The notes: generated from the letters alone by a model not told the origin. Positions 44,883 to 54,580 are shown, counted from the first letter of the stretch. The stretch: 64,000 bases of DNA from Acidobacteriota bacterium (GCA_016125275.1 WGMB01000002.1:86490-150489), one strand, 5' to 3'. Translations and numbers: made by a program.

Positions 44883-46541
44883 TTACTCCTCGTCGCCGTC
44901 CGGTGCGTAGCGGCGCAGCACGTTGCGTTGCGCGTCGGGCTCGAACAGCCACGCCTTCCGCCCCTGGTAGATCTCCAGCAACCGCCGATCGGCCTCCTCG
45001 CCCATCGAGCGCGTCCACAGCACCGGCCGCTGGTCGAAGTCCGCGCCGTTGTACACCCACTCATCGTGCAAAAAGTGGTCCGGCTCATAGCGCACGAAGA
45101 TCAAGTCCCGGCCCGGCGCCTGCCGAAGCATCCGCTCGATCTGGCTCCTGGCGCCGGGGACGCCCGTCCAGCCCTGCAAATGCCGGTAACGCAGCGCCGC
45201 GGACAGCGCGAACGCCGCCACGCAGGCCAGCGCCAATCCGCCGGCCGCCGCCGCGCCCACGGCGCGCCCGCGCGGGCTCCACCGCGCCAGCCTGCGCCAG
45301 CCCAGCACCGTTACCGTCAGCAGCCCCGGAATCCCCGGCGCCAAGTAGTGCGGGAAGAAGTGGCTCGTCGCCACGATCCAGTGCGCGGCAAACGTCGCCG
45401 CCAGCATCGCAAACGCCGTCGCCGCCCAGAACCGCCGCAGCTCCGCCATCCCCAGCAGCAACGCGGGCAGCAGCGCCGGCCCCAGAAAGAACGAGGCGTG
45501 CAACGTCAAATCCTCTGACGTGATCGCGCGCCCGCCCTTCGCCCGCAAGTAGCTGCCGAGCTGGAACTCCTCCGCGTATCGCCGCATCACCTCGTGGCGG
45601 AACGCCGGCGGGTCCTCCTTCGGCTCCAGCAGCGTGAACGAAGGGTTCACCTCGTACTGCCGGGCGTACTCCTGGTAGGGCATGCGCCAAGGATCGCCCG
45701 TCACGGCCTGGTTGTAGACCGCCATGCCGCAGCCGGCGGCCGTCAGCACAGCCGCGCACGGCCCCAGCGCCAGCGCCAGCCGCCCCGCCCGCTGCCGCCG
45801 CGCGCCGTCGATCAGCAGCGCCAAGCCCGCCACTCCCGCCGCCACCAGCCCCTCATACGGGCGCGCATTCGCCAGAATCGCCAGCCCCAGCCCCAGCAGT
45901 AAGCCGTCCCGCGGCCGAGCCTCTTCCGCCAACCGGCGCGCCCCGCCCAGTGTCAGCGCGCCGCCCAGCATCGCCACGGCGCCGCCCCAGTAGGTGGCGG
46001 ACCACCAAGCCCACTCCAGCCCGTTCCAATTGCCCAGCGAGCCGAACCGCAGCACCGGCAGCAGCCCGCCCAGCAGGGCCCAGCCCGGCTCCACCCAGCG
46101 CTGCAGCATCCACGCCAGCGCCGCCGCCGCCAGCGCCATGCTCAGCCACACGCCCACGATCGGCGATCCCGTCAGCGCGATCCCCGCCGCCAGAAATAGC
46201 GCTTGCGCCGGGGGATACTTCGCCTGGTAGCTCGGCGTCAGCAGCGTGTGGAACGACTCGAAGTGTTCCCAGCCGCGGGGCGTGGGGTTCGTCAGCCGGC
46301 CCGCGGCAAACGTCTCGCCCGCCAGCAGATAGGCGTACTCGTCGTGCACCGCAGGCGCCGCGGGATTCACGGCGCTGAGCAGGGCGCACAGCGCCAGCGT
46401 CAGCCCGGCCGCCGTAAGCTTCGGACGCGCCAAAGCCGCTCGCACCCAACCCGGCGGATCGAACCGGAACCGTCCCGCCCCCGCCTTCCACGCCAGCAAC
46501 GCGGCGAGAACGGCGGGAGCCCATTCGAGCAGAAAACGCAA
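44883..46541 (-). CDS. GT-C-fold glycosyltransferase-like membrane protein
   Basis: A 552-aa polytopic protein with about 11 hydrophobic helices. The first extracytoplasmic loop carries the acidic catalytic-type motif HDEYAYLLAGETFA (about residues 67-80), typical of GT-C glycosyltransferases that use polyprenyl-phosphate sugars (GT39/GT83, RgtA-D-like). A C-terminal soluble part follows (about 475-552). The start is read as TTG at 46541 behind a GGGGGAAGG purine run. It is divergent from a GT2 enzyme only 49 bp away, a classic donor-synthase/GT-C pairing. Confidence 0.75.
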   Translation of the reverse strand: MRFLLEWAPAVLAALLAWKAGAGRFRFDPPGWVRAALARPKLTAAGLTLALCALLSAVNPAAPAVHDEYAYLLAGETFAAGRLTNPTPRGWEHFESFHTLLTPSYQAKYPPAQALFLAAGIALTGSPIVGVWLSMALAAAALAWMLQRWVEPGWALLGGLLPVLRFGSLGNWNGLEWAWWSATYWGGAVAMLGGALTLGGARRLAEEARPRDGLLLGLGLAILANARPYEGLVAAGVAGLALLIDGARRQRAGRLALALGPCAAVLTAAGCGMAVYNQAVTGDPWRMPYQEYARQYEVNPSFTLLEPKEDPPAFRHEVMRRYAEEFQLGSYLRAKGGRAITSEDLTLHASFFLGPALLPALLLGMAELRRFWAATAFAMLAATFAAHWIVATSHFFPHYLAPGIPGLLTVTVLGWRRLARWSPRGRAVGAAAAGGLALACVAAFALSAALRYRHLQGWTGVPGARSQIERMLRQAPGRDLIFVRYEPDHFLHDEWVYNGADFDQRPVLWTRSMGEEADRRLLEIYQGRKAWLFEPDAQRNVLRRYAPDGDEE

Positions 46542-46590
46542 ACCTTCCCCCAGCGTACTCTGCTAGCTTGGGGGCTCGCCGCCAAAAACG

Positions 46591-47553
46591 ATGGCAGACG
46601 CCTCTCCCAAGCTGATCATCCTCATCCCTTGTCTGAACGAGGAGCGGACCCTGCCCGTCACTCTGGCCGCCCTGCCCCGCAGCGCGCCCGGCGTCTCCCG
46701 CATCGAAACCCTGGTCGTCAACGACGGCAGCACTGACGCCACCGTCGACACCGCCCGGCGGCTCGGCGTCGAGCACATCCTCGACCTCAACCGCCGTCAG
46801 GGCTTGGCCCGAGCCTTCCAGGCCGGACTGCTCGAAGCCGCCCGCCTCGGAGCCGACTACGCCGTCGTGCTCGACGCCGACAACCAGTACAACGCCGCCG
46901 ACATTCCTTTGCTCTTGGAGCCCCTGGAGCGCGGCGAGGCGGACATCGTCGTCGGCGAGCGCCCCATCGACTCGATCGACAGCTTCTCGCCCGTCAAGAA
47001 GCTGCTCCAGCGCCTCGGCTCCTGGGTCGTCCGCCGCCTTTCCGGCGCTCCCGTCCGCGACACTCCCAGCGGCTTCCGCTCCTACAACCGCCGGGCCATG
47101 CTGCGGCTGATCATCTTCGACGACTACACCTACACCCAGGAATCGCTGATCGCCGCCCGCGAAGCCGGCCTGCGCGTCGTCGGCGTCCCCATCCGCATCA
47201 ACCCCGAGGTCCTGCGCGAGAGCCGCCTCATCAAGAGCCTGGCCGGCTACGTCGCCCGCAGCGCCCTCACCATCTTCCGCTCCTATCTGCTCTACAACAC
47301 GGCCGGGCTGCTGGCCGCTCTCGGCGCCGCGCTGGGGCTCGCCGGGCTGGCCGGCGTCGGACGCTTTCTCTATTACTTCGTCGTCAACGGCGGCGCCGGC
47401 CACGTGCAGTCGCTGGTGCTCTCGGCCGTGCTGCTCACCGCCGCCATGCTGCTGTTCATCCTGGCCGTGGTCAGCGAGGTCCTGCGCGCCAACCGGCGCC
47501 TGCTGCAGATGACCCTCGCCGAGCTGCGCGAGCAGCGCTACGGCCGCCCCTGA
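46591..47553 (+). CDS. GT2 polyprenyl-phosphate glycosyltransferase-like protein
   Basis: A 320-aa family 2 glycosyltransferase. The N-terminal GT-A domain shows IPCLNEERTLPVTL (about 11-24), VVNDGSTDAT and the metal-site DADNQYNAADIP. Two C-terminal membrane helices (about 228-255 and 272-295) match the dolichyl/polyprenyl-phosphate mannose or glucose synthase subgroup. It probably makes a lipid-linked sugar donor on the inner membrane for the divergent GT-C protein. It converges with the PHP/DUF3604 gene 1 bp after its stop. Confidence 0.87.
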   Translation: MADASPKLIILIPCLNEERTLPVTLAALPRSAPGVSRIETLVVNDGSTDATVDTARRLGVEHILDLNRRQGLARAFQAGLLEAARLGADYAVVLDADNQYNAADIPLLLEPLERGEADIVVGERPIDSIDSFSPVKKLLQRLGSWVVRRLSGAPVRDTPSGFRSYNRRAMLRLIIFDDYTYTQESLIAAREAGLRVVGVPIRINPEVLRESRLIKSLAGYVARSALTIFRSYLLYNTAGLLAALGAALGLAGLAGVGRFLYYFVVNGGAGHVQSLVLSAVLLTAAMLLFILAVVSEVLRANRRLLQMTLAELREQRYGRP

Positions 47554-47554
47554 G

Positions 47555-49534
47555 CTAGTTCACCCACACCGGGCTCGAGATGGCCTTCTCGCCGTCGGCC
47601 TGCACCAGATCCAGGTAGTAGTAGTCGCCCGGAGCCGCGCCGGTGCGGTCCACGAACTCCAGCGCCGCCGTATCCCCGCCCGGGTCCAGCGCGTGCAGAA
47701 TCTTGCCGTTCTTCACGATCCGCACCGTCTTGATCGCCGTCGTCCCGATCGCGCTCAGCCGAATCGAAGCGTCCGGTCCGGCCTCGATCTCGCCGCCCAT
47801 CGGTTCGCCGTTCACGGAGAACTCGAGCACGATCCGCTCGCCCGTGGTGGCGTACGTCCGCCGATGGTACACGCCCTGGAAAACCCCCTGCCGGTCGAGG
47901 CTTTCCCCGTACACCGCGATCAGCGCCGTGCCGCCCTCCTCCGGGCTGAACCGCGAGAACAGCGGCTGATCCTCGCCCACCTCCCGCGCCGTGCGCCGCA
48001 CGCCGTAGCCGGCGTTGCCGGAGTGGTTGTCCGTGGAAGCCATCACGCCCACCCGGTGGCCTCTCTCCAGAAAGGTCGTCGCCCAGTCCTCCGAGCGCCG
48101 GTGGTCGGAGAAGATCTCGATGCCACGTTGCAGCTTCGGGTTGTGCCACTCCGGGTTGCCCCGCCGCCCGCCGAAGTGCGGAATCACCAGCAGGTTCTCA
48201 TCTCGAAAATTCTCCGCCAGCATCCGAAACAGGTCCTCCACATGGCCGGCCTGCTTGTTCGGACCGTGGTACATCCGCAGGTTGCGGTAGCTGTAGCCGG
48301 TATAGCTGCGGATCAGCGGCATCGAGTCCTCCACGGTGAACACGTTGTGGTCGCCGCCCACGTCGGTCACGCCGCTCCACTCATAGCCCAGAAAGGTCAC
48401 GTAGCGGCCCGGCTCGTTCATCTCGTTGGCCGTGCGCTGAATCTCCTCCCACATCCAGTCCGTGGTCGTGAAGGCGTGGTCGGTCACCGCGCAGAAGTCG
48501 ATCGAGGCGTACTTGCGGCCGAACTCCAGCATCTCCCGGGGCGTGCCGCGGCCGTCAGAGTAACGCGTGTGGGTGTGCAGGTCGCCCCAGTAGATCCGCG
48601 CCGCCGGCGCCGTCTCATGCACCCGCACCGGGTTGCTCACCGCCTCCAGCCCGTCGCGCGAGCGCGCCCGAAAGCGGTACACCCCGGGCTGCTCCAGCCG
48701 AATCCCTTCGAAGCGCCTCGCCCCTGCGTCGCCCGCCTCGGCCCGCCAAACCTCCCGCCAGCTTCCCGGCTCCACCGCCAAATCCACCACGCCGCCGTAG
48801 CCGGACGCAGGGTTCGACAGCGAATCCTCCGCCCACACGCTGATCCACAGCGGCTCGCCCACCACGGCGTCCGTCTGCGCGATCACGTGCAGCCGCTTCG
48901 CCTCGCCGGGCAGAATGCGCAGCGTTGGGCTGTCGGGCAGCGGTAGAAACTCGCCCTTACCGTCAGCGTCCACGTAGACCTTCTGCATGAACGCCGTCTC
49001 GTCCATCGGCTGAATCTCCACGCCCGGCGACCCGCCCGAGCGCGCGCCGTAGACGATCTCGATCCAGTCGCCCGGATTCAAGCGTTTGTCCTCCACCCGA
49101 AACTCGTTGATCGTCTGCCAAGGGTGATAGTCCCGAAACAGCGAATCCGCGCCGCCCTGCGGGTAGGGCTTCCAAGCGATCTTGGCGTTGTTGGACGTCC
49201 GGATCACCAAGAAATTCGGCGCGGCCGGGTCCTTCATTTGCAGGCGCGTCCCGCCCCACATGTCCCAGCCGAAATCGTGCTGTGTGGCGATGCGCAGCGC
49301 TCCGCCGGACGCCAATCCGGCTCGGCCGACCGTAAACCGCAAGGTGAACTCGCCGTAGCCGCCCACCACGCCCGAGTCCGCGCCCAGAAACTCCGCGCGG
49401 CCCAGGTCGAGCTGGCTCGCGCGCATCATCGCCGCCTCTTCACTGAGGTACGGCGCCTCGGACTCATAGAAAGATTGCGCGGAAAGCCCCGCCACCATCG
49501 CCAACCCAAGCAAGAACCGCATCGGGGGAATCAT
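47555..49534 (-). CDS. Secreted PHP-domain protein (DUF3604-like)
   Basis: A 659-aa exported protein. The signal peptide is in the first 20 residues; the start can be ATG 49534 or 49522. The N-terminal 300 residues are beta-rich with two sandwich-like domains. A PHP metallo-phosphoesterase-type domain starts at G317-D-L-H-T-H-T-R-Y-S-D-G, with AVTDHAF, GGDHNVF and ASTDNHSGN motifs carrying further His/Asp ligands. A final beta domain follows (about 560-659). DUF3604 proteins are of unknown function; hydrolysis of a phosphoester outside the cytoplasm is a reasonable guess. Confidence 0.83.
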   Translation of the reverse strand: MIPPMRFLLGLAMVAGLSAQSFYESEAPYLSEEAAMMRASQLDLGRAEFLGADSGVVGGYGEFTLRFTVGRAGLASGGALRIATQHDFGWDMWGGTRLQMKDPAAPNFLVIRTSNNAKIAWKPYPQGGADSLFRDYHPWQTINEFRVEDKRLNPGDWIEIVYGARSGGSPGVEIQPMDETAFMQKVYVDADGKGEFLPLPDSPTLRILPGEAKRLHVIAQTDAVVGEPLWISVWAEDSLSNPASGYGGVVDLAVEPGSWREVWRAEAGDAGARRFEGIRLEQPGVYRFRARSRDGLEAVSNPVRVHETAPAARIYWGDLHTHTRYSDGRGTPREMLEFGRKYASIDFCAVTDHAFTTTDWMWEEIQRTANEMNEPGRYVTFLGYEWSGVTDVGGDHNVFTVEDSMPLIRSYTGYSYRNLRMYHGPNKQAGHVEDLFRMLAENFRDENLLVIPHFGGRRGNPEWHNPKLQRGIEIFSDHRRSEDWATTFLERGHRVGVMASTDNHSGNAGYGVRRTAREVGEDQPLFSRFSPEEGGTALIAVYGESLDRQGVFQGVYHRRTYATTGERIVLEFSVNGEPMGGEIEAGPDASIRLSAIGTTAIKTVRIVKNGKILHALDPGGDTAALEFVDRTGAAPGDYYYLDLVQADGEKAISSPVWVN

Positions 49535-49549
49535 AGCAGCGCCCGCAGC

Positions 49550-49594
49550 GCGGGGCGGTCTGTATGGGTTCGCAGCGCCACACAGCCGCCCCGC
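49550..49594 (-). terminator. GC-rich hairpin between TonB receptor and DUF3604 gene
   Basis: A stem GCGGGGCGG (49550-49558) / CCGCCCCGC (49586-49594) is extended by CTGT/ACAG after a one-base bulge. It lies between the stop of the minus-strand TonB receptor (49647) and the start of the DUF3604 gene (49534). There is no T run, so it may be an attenuator or mRNA-stability hairpin rather than a complete terminator. Confidence 0.4.
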
Positions 49595-49646
49595 CTCGGA
49601 AAGAACGCCTAAGCCAGGGAGGGCGCCGGCGTCTTCTCCGCGCGGA

Positions 49647-51998
49647 TCACCACGTCTTCGTCATTCCGACGTAAACGTTGCGACCCGGTTCCGGAATCCG
49701 TTGCCCGCTGAACGGATTCAAGCTGTTGAGATGTTCGAAGTAGAACTTGTCGCCCAAGTTCTCCACTCCGGCGTTCAGCGTCACCTGCCAGGGCAGATCC
49801 GCTCCGATGCGCACGTCGTGGACCGTGAAGCCCGGCGACGGCGTCTCCAGCCGCGCGTAAGCGGCCCGGTGCTGTGCGAACACGGCTCGCGCGGCGTACT
49901 CCACCCAGAAACGGCCGCCCGGCTCATACACCCGCGCCGCGCTGGTGATCTCCAGCGGCGCAATGCCGATCACCGGCTCGTTGAAGCCGATCGCCGGCAG
50001 ATCCTGGTTGATCTCGTCCGCCAGCGTCTTCTGCCCTTGCACCTTCAACTCCACCAGCCGAGCCAGCCAATACCCCGCCCCGAACTGGAAGCCCCGAAAC
50101 GTCGCGTGGTCGCCGTTCACGTAGCGGTACACCGTCGGCGGGCTCAGCGGCAGCCGCTTCGGCAGGCTCGGGTCCGGCTGCACGCTGATGTAGTCGTCAA
50201 TCCGCCGGTAGAAACCCCCGCCGCTCAGCCGCAAGCCGCCGATCCGAGCCTCCAGGTTCAGATCCCCTTGGTACGCCGTCTCCGGCTGGATCGCGGGGTC
50301 CCCCAAGAACTCCGCCGACACCTGGAACTTCGCCGACGGAAAGCGGTCCGCGTACCGCTCCAGCCCGTTCGCCGTCCGCACCACGCGCCCGAAACCGCCG
50401 CCCAATGACAGTCCGTTGGCCAGCTTGAAGCGGCCCGCCGTCGAAAAGCTCAGGTTCACCTCGTTCTGCTTCAGCGAGCCCGTCGTGTTCGCCAAAAAGA
50501 AGTCCGAGGCCCGGTTCGCGTCGGCCTGCACCGTGTCCATGCGGATCGCGCCGCTGATCTCGCCGCGCTCATAGGTCCGCGAAGCCTGCGCGTAGACGCC
50601 CTGGTCGTTGATCGTCAGGTCCGGCCAGGCGTTGTCGGCGAACAGCAGCATCCCGGTCGACCGCCGCGAGATGAAGCGCTGCGCGTCCTGCGCCAAGTTG
50701 TAGAAGTCGAAGCCCAGCTTCACCCGGTTCTTCGGAGCCGGCTCCAAATCCACCGACGCCGAGCCCCCTGCCGTATCCGACTCCGTGGGCAGGCTGATGT
50801 TCAGCGCGAACGGCGGCGTCCGGCCGGGCATGTCCATCGCCGTCGGCTTGCCGTCGTTGGTCATGCGGTGGCTCTTCTTGTTCAGGTACAGGTTGGCCTT
50901 CACCGCCCGCACATGCCGCGAAGGGTCCTTGAGCAGGTACGAGCCGTTCCACCCTCTCTGGATGAACAGCACCGCGTTGAGAATGCGGCCGGGGAAGTCC
51001 ACGCCGGTCTGCTCGTCATACAGCCCGGCCAGCGCGATCTCCTGCGAGTCAGTCGGATTCAGCCGCAGCTTGCCGCCGAACTGGTGGTTCGAGTAGTCGC
51101 CGGGAATGCTCTGTTCCGGCCTGTCGCCCGACCGCCCGGCCTGGTAGTCGTTGCCCTTGTTGCCGGCCGCGCGGAGGCTGAAGCCCACCCGCCGGTCGCC
51201 GCCCCACAGCCGCGTACGCCCGAAGCGGCTGGAACCGTTCGAGCCCCAGCCCGCGCTCAGGCTGCCGCCCATGCGAAACGTATCGAAGCGCGGAACCTGC
51301 GGCGTCTCCACCACCAGGGCCGCCATCGCGCCGGCGCCTTCGGTCAACGCGTACGGCCCGTTCACCACCCGCACACTGTCGATGTGACCGGGCTCCACAT
51401 GGCTGATATCCGAATCCATCCGGGCCGGGCCCGCCGCGAACGTGCGCGTCGAGTCCACCACCATGGCGATCTCGGTCTCCCGCAGCCCGTAGACGATCGG
51501 CTCCAGGTTCGTGCCGCCGCGCCGGATCAGCGCCACCCCCGGCGTCGACCGCAGGTTCTCGGCCAAGTCCGTCGAGGGATTCTCGGACAGCCTGGCGTTC
51601 GAGACCACCTCGGCGTTCAGTGGCTCCGGCTCCGGGGCCGCCACCTCCACGGTCGACGCCAGCGTCGCCAGCGCCAACCCCAGCTCCACCGTGTTGTCGC
51701 CGGCCTTCAATTGCACCCGGCGGACCAGCGGTTCGAACCCGACCGCCGTCACGCCCACCCGGTACAGGCCCGGCGCTACCGCGTCGAGCTCCGCCTTGCC
51801 TTGGTCCCCGGTCCGGCGGCTCTGCAACGCCACGCCGGCCGGGTTGAGCAAAGTCACCGCCGCGCCGGCCACCACGCCGCCGCTCGGGTCCGTCACCCTC
51901 ACTTCGATGTGAGCGGACTGCCCCCACAACGCCGCCGTCGCGATAAAAAGCGACGGCAGCAGGCGCGCACTCAGGCGCGCCCATGCCAACTCATGCAT
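49647..51998 (-). CDS. TonB-dependent receptor, probably metal-linked
   Basis: A 783-aa outer-membrane receptor, much shorter than the Oar-like pair. Signal peptide about 1-27; a carboxypeptidase-regulatory-like domain about 29-115 (HIEVRVTDPSGGVVAGAAV); plug about 135-235 (LAENLRSTPGVALIRRGGTN, then ARMDSDISHVEPGHIDSVRV); 22-strand-type barrel to the terminal aromatic W. The plug phrase around ARMDSDISHVEP loosely resembles OprC/NosA-type copper receptors (GRMDPPTSY-like). The gene directly upstream encodes a Cys/His/Met-rich secreted protein, which supports metal uptake. The specific metal is an inference. Confidence 0.88.
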   Translation of the reverse strand: MHELAWARLSARLLPSLFIATAALWGQSAHIEVRVTDPSGGVVAGAAVTLLNPAGVALQSRRTGDQGKAELDAVAPGLYRVGVTAVGFEPLVRRVQLKAGDNTVELGLALATLASTVEVAAPEPEPLNAEVVSNARLSENPSTDLAENLRSTPGVALIRRGGTNLEPIVYGLRETEIAMVVDSTRTFAAGPARMDSDISHVEPGHIDSVRVVNGPYALTEGAGAMAALVVETPQVPRFDTFRMGGSLSAGWGSNGSSRFGRTRLWGGDRRVGFSLRAAGNKGNDYQAGRSGDRPEQSIPGDYSNHQFGGKLRLNPTDSQEIALAGLYDEQTGVDFPGRILNAVLFIQRGWNGSYLLKDPSRHVRAVKANLYLNKKSHRMTNDGKPTAMDMPGRTPPFALNISLPTESDTAGGSASVDLEPAPKNRVKLGFDFYNLAQDAQRFISRRSTGMLLFADNAWPDLTINDQGVYAQASRTYERGEISGAIRMDTVQADANRASDFFLANTTGSLKQNEVNLSFSTAGRFKLANGLSLGGGFGRVVRTANGLERYADRFPSAKFQVSAEFLGDPAIQPETAYQGDLNLEARIGGLRLSGGGFYRRIDDYISVQPDPSLPKRLPLSPPTVYRYVNGDHATFRGFQFGAGYWLARLVELKVQGQKTLADEINQDLPAIGFNEPVIGIAPLEITSAARVYEPGGRFWVEYAARAVFAQHRAAYARLETPSPGFTVHDVRIGADLPWQVTLNAGVENLGDKFYFEHLNSLNPFSGQRIPEPGRNVYVGMTKTW

Positions 51999-52051
51999 GC
52001 CAAAGATCTCCTTCTCGACTCGACAAACGAACGCTGACCGCTAGAAAGAGG

Positions 52052-52489
52052 TCAGCCGCGTCGAGGAGGAGGAGCAATGCGAGCGGAAGGAGGCGACAGA
52101 GGGTCTTCCTCCGCGCCGGGACGAGCCCTCTCCGGGTTCGTCAGATGCGCCGAGGCGACCAAATCGCCCGCCGAGAGATACTGCGCCAGCGGAGCCGCCT
52201 GCGCTTCCTCTTCTTCCGAGGAGCACGACCGGAGGCAAGGCCCTTTCGGAGCCGCCGGCTCGGTCGTCTTAGCCGCCGCGTTGCGATGGCAAGCCATGCC
52301 TTCCATCCCGGCGGCGTTCGGTTCCGGAGCGGGCTGCGGCGCCGGGCGCTTGCACATCTCCGGACACTTGCAGCGCGTGTGGCCGTGCTCGCACACGCTC
52401 TGCGACGAGGTCGCGGCCGCCAGCAGCTCCGCCGTCGGCAATAAGCCGAGACACAGCCACAGAGCCATCACTGCCCGTAGCGCCCACAC
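52052..52489 (-). CDS. Small secreted Cys/His/Met-rich protein
   Basis: A 145-aa protein with a hydrophobic N-terminus (about 7-26) that looks like a signal peptide. Mature residues include C33-E-H35-G-H37, C40-K-C42, M45-C46, then M62, M65, C67-H68 and C85, C89: a dense set of soft-metal ligands. The C-terminal half is acidic and Pro-rich and ends APPPRRG. The start may be GTG 52489 or ATG 52468. It lies 53 bp upstream of the TonB receptor on the same strand. Copper handling is the natural guess; I do not recognise a named family. Confidence 0.7.
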   Translation of the reverse strand: MWALRAVMALWLCLGLLPTAELLAAATSSQSVCEHGHTRCKCPEMCKRPAPQPAPEPNAAGMEGMACHRNAAAKTTEPAAPKGPCLRSCSSEEEEAQAAPLAQYLSAGDLVASAHLTNPERARPGAEEDPLSPPSARIAPPPRRG

Positions 52490-52575
52490 CCTTTTTTCAC
52501 CCTACCAGAACGAAGCCGGCAAGGATTGCCCCGTCGCTCCCGTACCATAGGTGCGACCCTGCGAGGAACCGAACC

Positions 52576-53400
52576 ATGGCCCGTTTTGACTCCCACTCCT
52601 TCGACTCGAAAAGCATCTCCATCGCGCCCAAGCGCTTCGGGCAGATCGCTCTCGGCGTGGCGACGCTCATCCTGCTCACGAGCTGCTTCACCACCATCGG
52701 CGCCGGCGAGCGCGGCGTGGTCTTTTCCCAGCTCGGCGGCGTCCAAGACCGCATCCTCGACGAAGGCTTCCAGTTCAAGATCCCCTTCCTCGAAACCGTC
52801 ATCCCCATCGACGTGAAAATCCAGAAATCCGAGACCCAGGCCTCGGCCTCCTCGCGCGACCTCCAGGTCGTCACCAGCGTCATCGCCCTCAACTACCACG
52901 TCGACCCCAGCGCCGTGAACGACGTCTACCAGTCCGTCGGCCTCGCCTACGAGAACCGCATCATCGACCCCGCCGTGCAGGAATCGGTCAAGGCCGTCAC
53001 CGCCCGCTTCACCGCCGAAGACCTCATCACCCAGCGCGACCAAGTCTCGACCCAAATCAAGGAGCTGCTCGCCACCCGCCTCGGCGCCCGCAACATCATC
53101 GTCGACGAGTTCTCCATCACCGAGCTCAACTTCTCGGAGATCTTCAACAACTCCATCGAAGCCAAGCAGGTTGCCGAGCAGCAGGCCCTCAAGGCCCGCC
53201 AGGACCTCGAGCGCATCAAGATCGAAGCCGAGCAGAAGGTCACCACGTCCCGCGCCGAAGCCGACGCCCAGCGCCTGCAGCGCGAGACCATCACCAAGGA
53301 GCTGCTGCAGCTCCGCGCCATCGAAAAATGGGACGGCCGGCTGCCGCAGGTCACCTCCGGCTCCGTACCCTTGCTCAACCTCGAGAGCCTGAGCCGCTGA
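52576..53400 (+). CDS. Prohibitin/SPFH (band 7) family protein
   Basis: A 274-aa membrane-anchored SPFH protein. A hydrophobic helix (about 21-40) is followed by the prohibitin core (GAGERGVVFSQLGGVQDRIL, DEGFQFKIPFLETVIPIDV), then the helical C-terminal region (EAKQVAEQQALKARQDLERI) that forms a coiled coil. The helix ends LLTSC37F, a lipobox-like motif, unusual for this family. Such proteins form ring-like membrane assemblies, often with proteases (HflK/C-FtsH); a partner is not visible here. The ATG at 52576 is used. Confidence 0.9.
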   Translation: MARFDSHSFDSKSISIAPKRFGQIALGVATLILLTSCFTTIGAGERGVVFSQLGGVQDRILDEGFQFKIPFLETVIPIDVKIQKSETQASASSRDLQVVTSVIALNYHVDPSAVNDVYQSVGLAYENRIIDPAVQESVKAVTARFTAEDLITQRDQVSTQIKELLATRLGARNIIVDEFSITELNFSEIFNNSIEAKQVAEQQALKARQDLERIKIEAEQKVTTSRAEADAQRLQRETITKELLQLRAIEKWDGRLPQVTSGSVPLLNLESLSR

Positions 53401-53476
53401 GGCCTCGGCGCGGCGGAAATTTGTTGCTTGATTCCGGCGGCCGCGTGGCAAACTATCTCCGGCCGCCCGGAATCCC

Positions 53477-54580
53477 ATGAGCTATATCTTTCGCATCCGC
53501 GACGTCCAACCCGACGCCCACCGCCCCTTCGTCGCCGAGCGCCTGCTCGCCCTCAAGTCCGCCCTCCGCGCCCAAATCCAGGCCGGAACCGACGAACGCA
53601 GCCTGCGCCTCGCCACCTGGAACCTCATGCACTTCGGCGACGGCGGCGCCTACAAACGCACCACCGAATCCCTGCTCTACATCGCCGAAATCATTGACCA
53701 CTTCGACCTCGTCGCCATCCAGGAGGTCAACGAGAACCTCGACGACTTCGAGACCCTCATCGAGCGTCATCTTGGCGGCGACTGGGACTACCTCGTCACC
53801 GACACCACCGCCGGTTCCAAAGGCAACAAGGAACGGCTCGCCTTCGCCTACCGCAAGGCCAAGGTCTGGTTCAAGAAGGAGGCCGGCGAGATCGTGCTGC
53901 CCGAAGGCCAGGAGATCGCCGTGCCCGACGAGGAAGGCGTCACCAGCCACGTCCAGTTCGCCCGCTCGCCCTTCACCGTCGCCTTCCAGTCCGGTTGGTT
54001 CCGCTTCAAGCTCTGCACCGTCCACATCTTCTACGGCGACGCGGCCGAGAACAGCGCCAAGATGAAGCAGCGCCGCGACGAGATCGAGTCCATCGCCAAG
54101 TTCCTCGCCGACCGCCAGAAGGACGAAGAGAAGGCCCGCGGCCTCATCGCCAACTACATCCTGCTCGGCGACTTCAACATCGTCTCGCCCGAGCACCAGA
54201 CCATGCAGGCGCTCGAAGGCCAGGGCTTCTCCGTGCCGCAGGGCATCAAAGACGCCCCCTCGTCGCTCTCCGGCAACCACAACTACGACCAGATCGCCTT
54301 CAAGCTCGCCGACAACCGCGTCGAGATCGGCGCCTCCGGCGTCTTCGACATGTTCGCCAGCGTCTACCGCAACGAAGACGCCCCGCAGTACGTGGACGTG
54401 GTCCAGCCCCCTGCCTTCGACCAGAACAGCGACGGCGAGGCCCGCACCCGCGACCAGAAGATCGCCTACTTCAAGAACTACTACCGCAAGCACCAGATGT
54501 CCGATCACAAGCTGCTGTGGTGCGAGGTCAAGACCGACTTTTCCGACCACTACCTGCAAGCCCTCATCCCGCAGCCGTAG
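53477..54580 (+). CDS. Endonuclease/exonuclease/phosphatase (EEP) family protein
   Basis: A 367-aa protein without signal peptide. The EEP fold motifs appear in order: LATWNLMHFG (about 45-54), the catalytic Glu in VAIQEVNENLDD (about 80), LLGDFNIVSPEH (about 232) and C-terminal SDHKLLWCEV. Substrates of this family range from DNA and RNA to phosphoinositides; none can be assigned. It follows the prohibitin gene after 76 bp. Confidence 0.88.
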   Translation: MSYIFRIRDVQPDAHRPFVAERLLALKSALRAQIQAGTDERSLRLATWNLMHFGDGGAYKRTTESLLYIAEIIDHFDLVAIQEVNENLDDFETLIERHLGGDWDYLVTDTTAGSKGNKERLAFAYRKAKVWFKKEAGEIVLPEGQEIAVPDEEGVTSHVQFARSPFTVAFQSGWFRFKLCTVHIFYGDAAENSAKMKQRRDEIESIAKFLADRQKDEEKARGLIANYILLGDFNIVSPEHQTMQALEGQGFSVPQGIKDAPSSLSGNHNYDQIAFKLADNRVEIGASGVFDMFASVYRNEDAPQYVDVVQPPAFDQNSDGEARTRDQKIAYFKNYYRKHQMSDHKLLWCEVKTDFSDHYLQALIPQP

